A DNA stretch of 14,738 nt, from assembly GCA_025353985.1 (NCBI GenBank), contig JANXNT010000677.1:1-14738 (forward strand). The letters are read 5' to 3'. The number at the start of each line of letters is the position of its first letter. Within the stretch, counting starts at the first letter, position 1. Position numbers and translations under genes: made by a program. The notes below the pieces were generated by a model. That model searched no databases and was not told the DNA's origin. It saw only the letters and a program-made list of their open reading frames with translations. This DNA comes from Limnoglobus sp. GTDB taxonomy: Bacteria > Planctomycetota > Planctomycetia > Gemmatales > Gemmataceae. Below, one piece after another: positions 6,697 to 14,108 of this stretch.

Positions 6697-7031
6697 TGCA
6701 GGTCGGGGGCGAGATCCTGGCGGCCATCGGGGTGGTCCTGTTCGTCGTGGGGCTGTTGCACAGGCAGTTTCAATCACGGACTCTGTCACAGAGGCTTGCC
6801 GTTAGTTACGACTTCGTTACGGCGGTGCCGACGGAGGGGGTTGCCCCCGACCCTGGCCTGCTCACCGAAGACCAAGCCGTAGGTCAACTCCAGACACGCT
6901 TCCCCACGCTTGCCAAGTCGGCGTCCGAAAAGCTCCGGCGGGAGTTCGCTGAGAAGCGGCATGTCGAGCCGACGAAGATTTGGTACGTCAAGGATTTCCA
7001 AGTGAGTGAAATTCCGCCGCCGCCGGCGTGA
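6696..7031 (+). CDS. Single-pass membrane protein, translationally coupled
   Basis: The ATG at 6696 overlaps the upstream stop (TGATG). This gives a 111-residue protein with one N-terminal TM helix (ILAAIGVVLFVVGLL, about residues 7-21) and a soluble helical domain (LTEDQAVGQLQTRFPTLAKSASEKLRREFAEKRHVEP) that ends in PPPPA. Same frame remains open upstream, but the overlap start fits the coupling. No family was recognised. The protease gene begins 28 bp after its stop, so all four genes likely share one transcript. Confidence 0.6.
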   Translation: MQVGGEILAAIGVVLFVVGLLHRQFQSRTLSQRLAVSYDFVTAVPTEGVAPDPGLLTEDQAVGQLQTRFPTLAKSASEKLRREFAEKRHVEPTKIWYVKDFQVSEIPPPPA

Positions 7032-7059
7032 ACTCACTCCATCGTTCGAGGAGTCGACC

Positions 7060-8499
7060 ATGATGGGGAAATGTTGCCTGGGATTGCTCGTGATGCTGAC
7101 CGCGGCGACTCTCGTGCGGGCCGCAGATGCGCCGTTTCCCGAGAGTATGGTCGTGTTGCGGGGCCAGCCATCGGTCTTTGTCGTCGTCACACAATCGGAC
7201 GTGATTTTAGAGACGCCCAAGTCAGTGACCCTGAACCTGGCGGCGCTCAAGGCGGACCTGGGCACCGTGAAAGCCCCGGTGCAGGGTCCGTTCACCGACG
7301 CCGACCGGTACTGGTTTCTGATCGGCCACAACGCAAGAAAATATCTCACCGCGTCCGGGGAGATGGTTCGATGGAGCTTCGACAACGCCCGTTGCACAGC
7401 GGGAAGCGCTTTCGCGATCAGCCGGGAGGGGATCTTCCTGACCAATGCCCATCTGGTGGACAACAAGCCGGGGGCGGTGTTGGGAAAAGAGAATTGGAAT
7501 TTGCTCCGGCCTCAGATTGCCAGGGACGTGGAGGCGTTCGAGAAAAGCATCGGCGCGACGCTGAGACCCGATGACGAACTCCGCGTGATCTCAGACGCCC
7601 TGGTGCAGTGGAATATCGACCACTCGAAGCTGATCGGGGCAAAGTTCCGCTCAATCGCAATCGTGCTGGATTACAAAGTCGATGCTAAAAAGCTTCGGGA
7701 CGCGGTCAAAACCGTGGGCCTCAATGCGGCGTTCGCCACGCCCCGCGAGCGCGAGGAGATCTCCGTCCCGGCCACGGTGCTGGCGGTCGGCGAGTCGGTG
7801 CCCGGCATTGACATCGCCGTTTTGAAAGCCACCTTCGACCCAGCGGAGCAGGCGAAACTGGTGCAACACAGCCAGAAGTATAAGCTGACACCCGAGGTGC
7901 TCGAAATCTGGCTCGCCGACATCCAGAACGACCGAGTCGTCTGCCTGCCGCTGGGCAATTCGGACGACATGCTGCCGCAGGCCAAAGTGCAGGCGCTCGG
8001 CATGCCGGACAACGCCTTCAATGCCGCGATCATGGACAACGAAGCGCGGTTCAAAGTCAGCGCCCGCAATGGGCAGATCGGCCAGAGCAAACGCATGAAG
8101 GGCGGCGGCGGTTGGGACGCGTTCGAAATGAGTGCACCGATCGATCACGGCGACAGCGGCGGACCCGTCCTCAACGCCGAGGGCAAAGTCATCGCCATCA
8201 ACATGGCCGCGGCCAGCGACCTCAGCAATCCCCTCCGGCTCGTGGTCCCCATCAATCTGTCCAAGCCGCTGCTCGCCAAGGCCGGCGTCACGCCTGACCC
8301 CGGCAAGCTATCGGCGCACTGGGAGCAGGCTCTACGGCTCTTCGCGGAAGGAAAATACGAAGCGAGCCTCGATCAACTCAGGATCGTCAGACACATTCAG
8401 GAAGGCCCCGCCTTATCGGGCCGCGAAGCGAGTTGGTATGTGAAGGACATGGCGGGCCGGTGTCTGCAAAAACTCGGCAAAATTCCCGGCGGCAAGTGA
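7060..8499 (+). CDS. Exported trypsin-like serine protease (S1C/DegP-like) with C-terminal helical tail
   Basis: The ATG at 7060 follows CGAGGAG (7047-7053) and opens with a signal peptide (residues 1-21, LGLLVMLTAATLVRAA). The catalytic triad is visible: GSAFAISREGIFLTNAH (His131), GIDIAVLK (Asp251) and DHGDSGGPVLN (Ser366). GDSGGP plus 'G-x-x-LTNAHLV' is typical of the chymotrypsin-fold DegP/HtrA branch. About 100 residues more than usual lie between His and Asp, a helical insertion (NWNLLRPQIARDVEAFEK...). There is no PDZ domain; instead residues 418-475 are TPR-like (HWEQALRLFAEGKYEASLDQL). It probably acts outside the inner membrane on misfolded or regulated proteins; the substrate is unknown. 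Confidence 0.85.
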   Translation: MMGKCCLGLLVMLTAATLVRAADAPFPESMVVLRGQPSVFVVVTQSDVILETPKSVTLNLAALKADLGTVKAPVQGPFTDADRYWFLIGHNARKYLTASGEMVRWSFDNARCTAGSAFAISREGIFLTNAHLVDNKPGAVLGKENWNLLRPQIARDVEAFEKSIGATLRPDDELRVISDALVQWNIDHSKLIGAKFRSIAIVLDYKVDAKKLRDAVKTVGLNAAFATPREREEISVPATVLAVGESVPGIDIAVLKATFDPAEQAKLVQHSQKYKLTPEVLEIWLADIQNDRVVCLPLGNSDDMLPQAKVQALGMPDNAFNAAIMDNEARFKVSARNGQIGQSKRMKGGGGWDAFEMSAPIDHGDSGGPVLNAEGKVIAINMAAASDLSNPLRLVVPINLSKPLLAKAGVTPDPGKLSAHWEQALRLFAEGKYEASLDQLRIVRHIQEGPALSGREASWYVKDMAGRCLQKLGKIPGGK

Positions 8500-8532
8500 A
8501 CCGCCTCAACCGGGGGATCATTGGAAGTCGTG

Positions 8533-8637
8533 GCCGAACCAAACGCTGCAGCAGACGGCGGGGCATGATTCGTTTCTGGGAGTTCATGGCTCGCCGGTGC
8601 CCCGCCGCTACTGTGCTTCGTCGTTCGGCGGCGGAGG
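8533..8637 (+). repeat. Interspersed hairpin repeat, copy B
   Basis: It begins GCCGAACCAAACGCTGCAGC and ends GGCGGCGGAGG. CGGCGGGGCA (8556-8565) pairs perfectly with TGCCCCGCCG (8598-8607) around a 32-nt loop. Compared with copy A, both stem arms have changed together so that pairing is kept, while the loop has diverged. Confidence 0.65.
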
Positions 8638-8910
8638 CCATGGTGTATGATAGCGTGTGCGGGCGAGCAGGCCGGCCGTGGCCGTCGGCCGGCGATGGGA
8701 TAGTGTCGGCGGGCGGCAGGCTGAAGGCAGGGCCGACGATGCGGCGGGTGGCGTCGCAGGAGTCGTATGTCAAGCCGGGCATGATGGGTGTTCCTCGGTA
8801 GTTCAGGAAGAGTAGCACACGCCGACTGGCAGAGAGGAAAAGCCGGGAAACGCTCGCGCACAGGCCCAGGAACTTGCCCAAACGGCAAGCGGTCGCCCGC
8901 CCTGTATTCG

Positions 8911-9036
8911 TAGCGGAAGTCGTGAGACTTCTGACGTAGCCCTCTCGCTCCGCGAGAGGATAGCGATGCCGAAAAGATCACTCGACAACGCTACGGTCCG
9001 GACTGTTGCCATCCTCTCGCGGAGCGAGAGGACTAC
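8911..9036. repeat. Inverted pair of palindromic intergenic repeats
   Basis: Bases 8941-8960 (CCTCTCGCTCCGCGAGAGGA) recur as the exact reverse complement, offset by one, at 9012-9031. Similarity extends outward to GTAG (8936-8939)/CTAC (9033-9036). Each copy is itself a hairpin (CCTCTCG/CGAGAGG). A further hairpin precedes them: GAAGTC (8916-8921) with GACTTC (8926-8931), loop GTGA. This is REP-like organisation. Confidence 0.6.
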
Positions 9037-9293
9037 ATATCTGTCGAGAAAACCTCGAAATACAAGCGAAAAATTCCATCACGGCGTTGCCCGCAAGGGA
9101 CCGGGTGATGCGCAACTACCCAATAGTGAATTCGCAAGTGTGTGGGTAGTGGAAATGGGCGAGAGTTTCACACCCGACCCATTGCGGGGAATCGGCTCGG
9201 TGATATCGGATTACGCATGTTGGTTCGGAGAGTTTCCGCCCCGCGTTTCGCTACGCCTACGCGGCGCGGCTAAACAGCGCAACTTCAAAAAGA

Positions 9294-9423
9294 GCTAGCG
9301 AGGGAGGTCGTCCACCTTCAGAGATTGCGGGTTGTGGTGAGTCTTGGAAACACGACGGTTCATGTGCCCGGAATGTCGGTTTTGCGTCGCGTCTCGAAGA
9401 CTCGCCACGACTCCCTCGCTAGC
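9294..9423. repeat. 130-bp segment with 13-bp inverted ends
   Basis: GCTAGCGAGGGAG (9294-9306) is the exact reverse complement of 9411-9423. The interior has no gene. This could be a decayed miniature element or two oppositely oriented copies of a dispersed repeat. Confidence 0.4.
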
Positions 9424-9548
9424 GCTTCGGGCTAACAAAACGTATCGAATTACTCCGCGTGAAGTAGAGATTGTGTCGTTCGACGGCAAAAGTGCCAACG
9501 GCGCAAATCTCGGTCGATACAGTGCGAACTGCAATTAGGAGGGTTGCG

Positions 9549-9947
9549 ATGTCCGACTTCTTGATCTACCTGCCATTTTTGGCTGCCGCAGCGATCGTTT
9601 TCATCTATGCCCTGCATCGGGTGAGGTGTCCCGACTGCGGTGCGTCGCTGCCGAAGTTCTACTCTCCTCTCCGCAAAACCCAACGCATGTGGAGGGCGGG
9701 CGGCTACCTCTGCGCCCAGTGCGGGTGCGAAACGGACACGGCGGGCCGGAGAGTCACGGCCGATACGCCGCTCCCCCCCATCCCCGTTCGTCAGTGGGCA
9801 CTCGTCGGCGTTCTGCTCATGGTCGCCCTCGGATTACTAACGGCCGGGTGGTTCATCGCAGGTCGGGCCGTCGCCGCCCCGCCGGTCGTTGCCGCCCCGG
9901 TCGTTGCGCTTCCCCAACAAGCACCGCCCGTGGCCCCAGTCAACTGA
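9549..9947 (+). CDS. Zinc-ribbon membrane protein with two TM helices
   Basis: The ATG at 9549 is preceded by AGGAGGG (9537-9543). The 132-residue product has a TM helix at about 5-22, then a zinc ribbon made of CPDC (Cys27, Cys30) and CAQC (Cys55, Cys58, with a further Cys60), a second TM helix at about 83-104, and a low-complexity Pro/Val/Ala tail. The zinc knuckles lie between the helices, so the metal-binding loop is on one face of the membrane. No known function was recognised; the layout resembles small planctomycete hypothetical proteins. It stands alone, more than 200 bp from the next gene. Confidence 0.7.
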   Translation: MSDFLIYLPFLAAAAIVFIYALHRVRCPDCGASLPKFYSPLRKTQRMWRAGGYLCAQCGCETDTAGRRVTADTPLPPIPVRQWALVGVLLMVALGLLTAGWFIAGRAVAAPPVVAAPVVALPQQAPPVAPVN

Positions 9948-10092
9948 GTGCAGCCTGTCGGCGTCGGCTTCTGAGTTAAAAAAACGTTCGGCGGCCGAAG
10001 GATTGGGGATGCGTGAAGCTGCTTCTACGCCGTCCGATGTCAAGTGAGTCGGCGGCGATCAGCCAAAAAACAAGCCAGTTCCTATCATTGTC

Positions 10093-10165
10093 GGCATGAT
10101 TCGTTTTTGGGATTCGCAGTTGCTGCGCGACCCGGCTGCGGAGCAGGGTTGTTCGGCCAAGGAGG
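10093..10165 (+). repeat. Interspersed hairpin repeat, partial copy C
   Basis: GGCATGATTCGTTTTTGGG (10093-10111) matches copy B at 8563-8580 with one change, and similarity runs on to GTTCGGCCAAGGAGG. The left part of the repeat is degenerate. Its right end supplies the AAGGAGG ribosome-binding site of the next gene. Confidence 0.5.
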
Positions 10166-10174
10166 GCGCAACGA

Positions 10175-11440
10175 ATGAAGAAGTCATTTTTGATATTGAT
10201 CGTTGTATCGTTTGGCGGGTGTGATCCGACTCGGCAACCTTCCGTCAAACCGGCCCCGACCAAGCATGAGTCGGCAACCGAGTCCGATTTTGCCAACTCG
10301 TCGTCTGTAGACTTGACGGCTACAGTGGAAAAGATTCGGAAGGCGTCGGAGGATCGGGAAGAGAAGTTGTACGCGGAGTTCGCGGCCCGCAACGACACCG
10401 TAAAGACGGCGGCCGACCAGGAGGCACTCGACCGTTGGCGCGCTGTCGCAAGTGTTGAGATGCAAACGACTGACCGGGCGGCGATCCGAACCTTGATGCC
10501 GCTGCTCCGGCGATCCGTCGCCGATCCGGCCTCAGTCCACGGCCTACTTTACGCCGCGAATTCCGGCGACGATGCGGATCGCGCGGAGGCGGGCAGGCTG
10601 CTCCACCAGCACCACCTCACCCGACCGGAGGTGCTGGCCCTCGCTAAAGGCCCCTGGGGCTTATCGGGCGAAGACTGGGTCGAACCGATTATTCGCTCGC
10701 TGTTGGCTGACGGGGCGGCCCCTGTTGATCGCCGCCCACGGCTGCGGATCGCTCTGGGCATTCACCTGAAGGAGAAGGCCGAGACGGCACGGGTCGCAGG
10801 CCATTCCGAGTATGTGGCCGCCAGGTACGGGGCCGAGCGTATCGCGCAGATCCGCAAGCGGGACGTGGCGAAGTTGGAGGCCACAGCGTTGGAGTTGTTC
10901 GATAAACTGGTCGCGGACGGGGTGCGGGATGAGTTCCTGTTGGGTGTCTCGGTGGCCGATTCCGCCCGATTAGCGGCCTATGAGATGCGAAATCTCGCGG
11001 TCGGCAAAAAGGCACCGGAGATCGCAGGGGAGGATCTGGACGGGCGGCCGATGCGACTGAGCGACTACCGCGGTAAGGTTGTGGTGCTTTCGTTCTGGCA
11101 TAGCCGGTGTACTCCGTGTCTCGACTTTACTCGGCAGGAGCGCAAACTCATCGAACGATTCGCCAGGCGGCCGTTCGCCCCGGTTGGCATCAATGTCGAT
11201 GAGGACCGCGACGCGGCGAAGAGTGTGGTCGAAACGCACAAACTCACTTGGCGGTCGTTTTGGTGCGGGCCGAAGGGTGGTAGCGGCGAGATCCCCCGTG
11301 CGTGGAATGTGCAGAGCTTTCCAACGATCTATGTAATCGACCATACCGGTGTGATCCGGTCGAAGACGGTGCGAGGCGCGGAACTCGACCTGCTACTCGA
11401 TGAGTTGGTTAAAAAGTCAGAATCTGAGGCCGACAAGTAA
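10175..11440 (+). CDS. TlpA/AhpC-like thioredoxin-fold lipoprotein with N-terminal extension
   Basis: The ATG at 10175 follows AAGGAGG (10159-10165). The protein begins MKKSFLILIVVSFGGC, a lipoprotein signal with the lipid-modified Cys at 16. A long helical region (50-270) precedes a thioredoxin-fold domain (about 275-415): VGKKAPEIAGEDLDG, then WHSRCTPC with redox Cys312 and Cys315, and SFPTIYVID with the cis-Pro at 383. TlpA-type proteins use this CxxC to reduce disulfides on the outer side of the inner membrane, for example in cytochrome maturation. The helical extension of unknown function is common in planctomycete members. It is monocistronic and convergent with the metalloprotease gene. 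Confidence 0.85.
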   Translation: MKKSFLILIVVSFGGCDPTRQPSVKPAPTKHESATESDFANSSSVDLTATVEKIRKASEDREEKLYAEFAARNDTVKTAADQEALDRWRAVASVEMQTTDRAAIRTLMPLLRRSVADPASVHGLLYAANSGDDADRAEAGRLLHQHHLTRPEVLALAKGPWGLSGEDWVEPIIRSLLADGAAPVDRRPRLRIALGIHLKEKAETARVAGHSEYVAARYGAERIAQIRKRDVAKLEATALELFDKLVADGVRDEFLLGVSVADSARLAAYEMRNLAVGKKAPEIAGEDLDGRPMRLSDYRGKVVVLSFWHSRCTPCLDFTRQERKLIERFARRPFAPVGINVDEDRDAAKSVVETHKLTWRSFWCGPKGGSGEIPRAWNVQSFPTIYVIDHTGVIRSKTVRGAELDLLLDELVKKSESEADK

Positions 11441-11442
11441 TT

Positions 11443-11475
11443 GCGAATGATTCCACGAAGAGTGGAATCATTCGC
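11443..11475. terminator. Bidirectional terminator-like stem-loop between convergent genes
   Basis: GCGAATGATTCCAC (11443-11456) pairs perfectly with 11462-11475, a 14-bp stem with a 5-nt loop. It starts 2 bp after the lipoprotein stop (11440) and ends 16 bp before the metalloprotease stop (11492). There is no T-run, but the position suits a shared terminator or an mRNA-end stabiliser. Confidence 0.6.
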
Positions 11476-11491
11476 CGGTTGCATCGATCGT

Positions 11492-13489
11492 TTACCCGAC
11501 GTAGACGCCATCGCTGATTGGGCTGAAGCCGAACGGTTCGTAGATGGTGCCGTTGCCGGGGTCGCCGCCACCCCAACTGCCGGTGGCCGCGCGATAGACT
11601 TTGACTGCGGCTGGTACGCGCTCGCCGCTTCCGACGATGAGATCGGGCTTGCCGTCGCCATCGACGTCGCTGATCGAGGGACGCACGCCACCGCGTTCGC
11701 TGGCCCCGTAGGCGAAGAAGTTCGCGAGCGGTTGGGCCTTCGCCACAGTGACGCTGGTCATCAAACTCGCTCCGCTCAGTGCAAAGACGCGCGGGCCGCC
11801 ACCGGGACCGGCACCGAACACGAGGTCGGCGCGGCCATCACCTGTGATATCTCCGGCCGCCACGTACACGCCATTTCGTAAGTTCGACACGTCTGCGCCA
11901 TCGAAGGCGAAGAAGTCGCTGACGAGCCGCGTTGGGTTGCCACTACTGACCGTGCTGCCATTGAAGATCGCCACACGTGGCCCGCCACCGAACCCGGCGG
12001 CCACCACGATGTCATCGCGACCGTCGCCGTTAATATCGGCGGCGGCGACACGGGCACCACCACGGAAACTCGGATCGTCGATCCCGAAGAAGTTCGCCAT
12101 CGTGCGACTTTGTCCGCCGGACAGATCGAACACGGTCACGCGACCGCCGCCGCCTTGATCGGGGCTGACGATGATTTCTTCACGGCCATTGCCTTGCAGA
12201 TCCGCAAGTGCGACGAACAACCCACCGCGGTAGCTCGGCTCGAACGCGGAAAACACACTGACGATATCCGCACCGGTTTTGCCATCGACGGCGCGAATTC
12301 GCGAGCCGCCGGTTGGCCCCGTTACATAGACGGCATCGGGCGTACCGTCGCCGTTCACGTCGCCGATGACCGAACGCACGGTGCCGGAGAAATCGGAGAA
12401 CGGCCGAATCGAGCCACCCACGGGAGTCGAACCGCCGAGGGTATCGAGCTTGAATAGCTGGGCCGAACCGCCGTTCACGCCACTCAGGCTTACGAGGTCG
12501 TTCGTCAGCGTGACGGGGATTCCCCCGAACGGCGAAGACGAGATCACCGGCGGCACAACCGGAACCGATGGCGGCACCACGGGTACGCTCGGCGGCACAA
12601 CTCTCGGTGGCGATACCGGAAGCGTCGGCGGCGTGACCGGCACCACCGGCACGCTCGGCGGCACGATTGTGACGGGCGGCAACGCGGGCGTGATTGCTGC
12701 GGTCGAAGTCACGCTCCAACCGATGTCGGTCAGCGCGGCGTAATCGAGGTTCGTGTACCCGTAGCGCTTGCCGCTGATAAGCTGCGGCTGCATCGAAGTT
12801 TCTTGGCCGTTCGACTGCGTGCCTTGTTGCCAGTGCGATTGATCGGGCGACAACCGCGGGGGCGTTCCGCCGTTCGCGGCGATCGATGCGGACCCGGCGA
12901 AGCGGCCATTCACGGTGAAACTCGAAAACTCGGGCGCGGTGCCGAAGCCGAGAACGTGGCCGAGTTCGTGCGTGGCCACGGTGTAAAAATCGACTTGGCC
13001 ATTGCCGGGCGCGTTCGTGGTGAAGTTCCAATTTTGGTCGTTGTCGAACGAAAGGCTGCCGCCCCAAAGTGAGTAGCCGGTGGCTTGCCCGCGCTTGGCG
13101 ATGCGATCGAGCCATGCGGAGTCGCCGCCCGCTTGGAATCCGCCGGAGCCACCCACGCCCGCCTCGGACGCACCGAGGTTTCGACCGCCCGCGTAAATGA
13201 TCAACGTGCTATCGGGGACGACGAGGTTCGGGATCTCCGCTTGTGCGCCGGTGGCCGGGTTGAAGAACGACGCCGTCCAGGTGTTGCCGTTGGTGGGCGA
13301 AATGGCTTCGAGTGAGTCGCCGATGCGGCTGACGAGTTCGTTGCCCGCGGTTTCCAACGCCGTACGCCGGGAGGCATCGTTGAAGAAGCCATTCGTGTCG
13401 AGGCTGTAGTCGAACAGCAAAGTCAAAGCGGGAACGTCGCGTAGTTCGAGGCGTTCGGCATTCAGGGTGAATCGTGAGGGGCGTGGCAT
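11492..13489 (-). CDS. Secreted metzincin-like metalloprotease with FG-GAP repeats
   Basis: I start at ATG 13489 because MPRPSRFTLNAERLELRDVPA is the planctomycete 'LExR-x-x-PA' N-terminus; upstream codons are low in protein character. The product has 665 residues. Residues 170-260 are a zinc protease: ATHELGHVLGFG (His174, Glu175, His178), a distant SHW (His219) as probable third ligand, and TSMQPQ (Met233) as Met-turn, then LDYAALTDIGW. A Pro-rich linker (267-316) repeats PPSVPVVP. Residues 330-660 contain FG-GAP/VCBS propeller repeats with five Ca-binding loops (DVNGDGTPD 377, DLQGNGREE 430, DINGDGRDD 485, DITGDGRAD 547, DVDGDGKPD 608). It probably works at the cell surface. The ribosome-binding site is weak. 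Confidence 0.8.
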   Translation of the reverse strand: MPRPSRFTLNAERLELRDVPALTLLFDYSLDTNGFFNDASRRTALETAGNELVSRIGDSLEAISPTNGNTWTASFFNPATGAQAEIPNLVVPDSTLIIYAGGRNLGASEAGVGGSGGFQAGGDSAWLDRIAKRGQATGYSLWGGSLSFDNDQNWNFTTNAPGNGQVDFYTVATHELGHVLGFGTAPEFSSFTVNGRFAGSASIAANGGTPPRLSPDQSHWQQGTQSNGQETSMQPQLISGKRYGYTNLDYAALTDIGWSVTSTAAITPALPPVTIVPPSVPVVPVTPPTLPVSPPRVVPPSVPVVPPSVPVVPPVISSSPFGGIPVTLTNDLVSLSGVNGGSAQLFKLDTLGGSTPVGGSIRPFSDFSGTVRSVIGDVNGDGTPDAVYVTGPTGGSRIRAVDGKTGADIVSVFSAFEPSYRGGLFVALADLQGNGREEIIVSPDQGGGGRVTVFDLSGGQSRTMANFFGIDDPSFRGGARVAAADINGDGRDDIVVAAGFGGGPRVAIFNGSTVSSGNPTRLVSDFFAFDGADVSNLRNGVYVAAGDITGDGRADLVFGAGPGGGPRVFALSGASLMTSVTVAKAQPLANFFAYGASERGGVRPSISDVDGDGKPDLIVGSGERVPAAVKVYRAATGSWGGGDPGNGTIYEPFGFSPISDGVYVG

Positions 13490-14108
13490 GTGCCGAGGTC
13501 CGTTGTTAGTCTTTGCCGATTCGGTATCCTGCCGAATTTGGGGTATCCATTCCGTCTGGGCGTGCGGCGGAACAGGGCGTGAGAACGCCGAGTTACGCAG
13601 ACGGGTGAAGTTGCGGGGGACCGGGCAGATTGCGGCAGGTGGGGCGGCCGCTGGGGGTAATCTTCGATGTGCCGAGAGTCGCGATTTCATCGGTGGGGCC
13701 GATTTCGCTGACTAGCAAAGCCATCGCGGTTGTCACTTCAAAAGTATCTAGAACGAGTTTGCGGATTGGGAGGAATTGATCGAATTTTTCCCGCTTGGCA
13801 CCCTGAACTTCGTGGCGAGAGCGAAAGTCGGCGAAGCCAGTCGCGGTGTCGGCGTCGAACCGCCGATGGTTTGATGTGTGTGTTTGCACTCCCAGCGTAT
13901 TTCGCACCGGTTTGCGCTCATTTTCGTTACACTCGATAACATCGGGACCGATGTGGTCGGAACGGAAATTTGCGGTCGGCGGGAGTGGGGCAATCTACGT
14001 AGACGTCGGACTCGTCGAAATACTGTCTGCGTCGTAATTGCTCAAGCGAACCATCCAACTGTCACGGCGACTGAGTCGCCGAACCTAAAACGCACAGCTG
14101 AGGTAGCC
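13490..14108. other. 620-bp divergent intergenic region
   Basis: It separates the minus-strand metalloprotease from the plus-strand propeller gene, so it should carry promoters for both. I see no clear -35/-10 pair. A minus-strand frame at 13593-13907 (104 codons, with QGAKREKFDQFLPIRKLVLDTFEVTTAMALL... read as short blocks) looks mildly protein-like, but has no ribosome-binding site or known family. Confidence 0.4.
14065..14081 (+). promoter_or_regulatory. Leader hairpin upstream of the propeller gene
   Basis: CGGCGAC (14065-14071) pairs with GTCGCCG (14075-14081), loop TGA. It lies 28 bp before the start codon, in the probable 5' leader. No T-run follows. The role is unknown. Confidence 0.3.

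Larger units (their letters stand above)
8500..9548. other. Gene-poor stretch made of repeats
   Basis: No credible gene was found on either strand; open frames here run through palindromic repeats and lack ribosome-binding sites. It holds repeat copy B (8533-8637), paired palindromes (8911-9036), an 8-bp stem at 9115-9122/9143-9150 and a 130-bp segment with inverted ends (9294-9423). Confidence 0.6.

Noticed and set aside
8387..8981. Long minus-strand ORFs downstream of the protease
   Set aside because: They run through repeat copy B and into antisense of the protease; Arg/Pro-rich content is typical of shadow frames in GC-rich DNA.
8911..9036. CRISPR-like array
   Set aside because: Only two copies, in inverted orientation, with a single spacer; no direct-repeat series and no cas genes.
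8966..9298. 110-codon plus-strand ORF
   Set aside because: Its start lies in the palindromic repeat pair and no domain or ribosome-binding site is visible.
12180..13115. 311-codon minus-strand ORF inside the metalloprotease gene
   Set aside because: It is an Arg/His/Ala-rich shadow frame of the FG-GAP protein, which has clear motifs in its own frame.
13593..13907. Possible small minus-strand gene upstream of the metalloprotease
   Set aside because: Mildly protein-like, but no ribosome-binding site, no recognised family and overlapping alternative frames; not enough to call.
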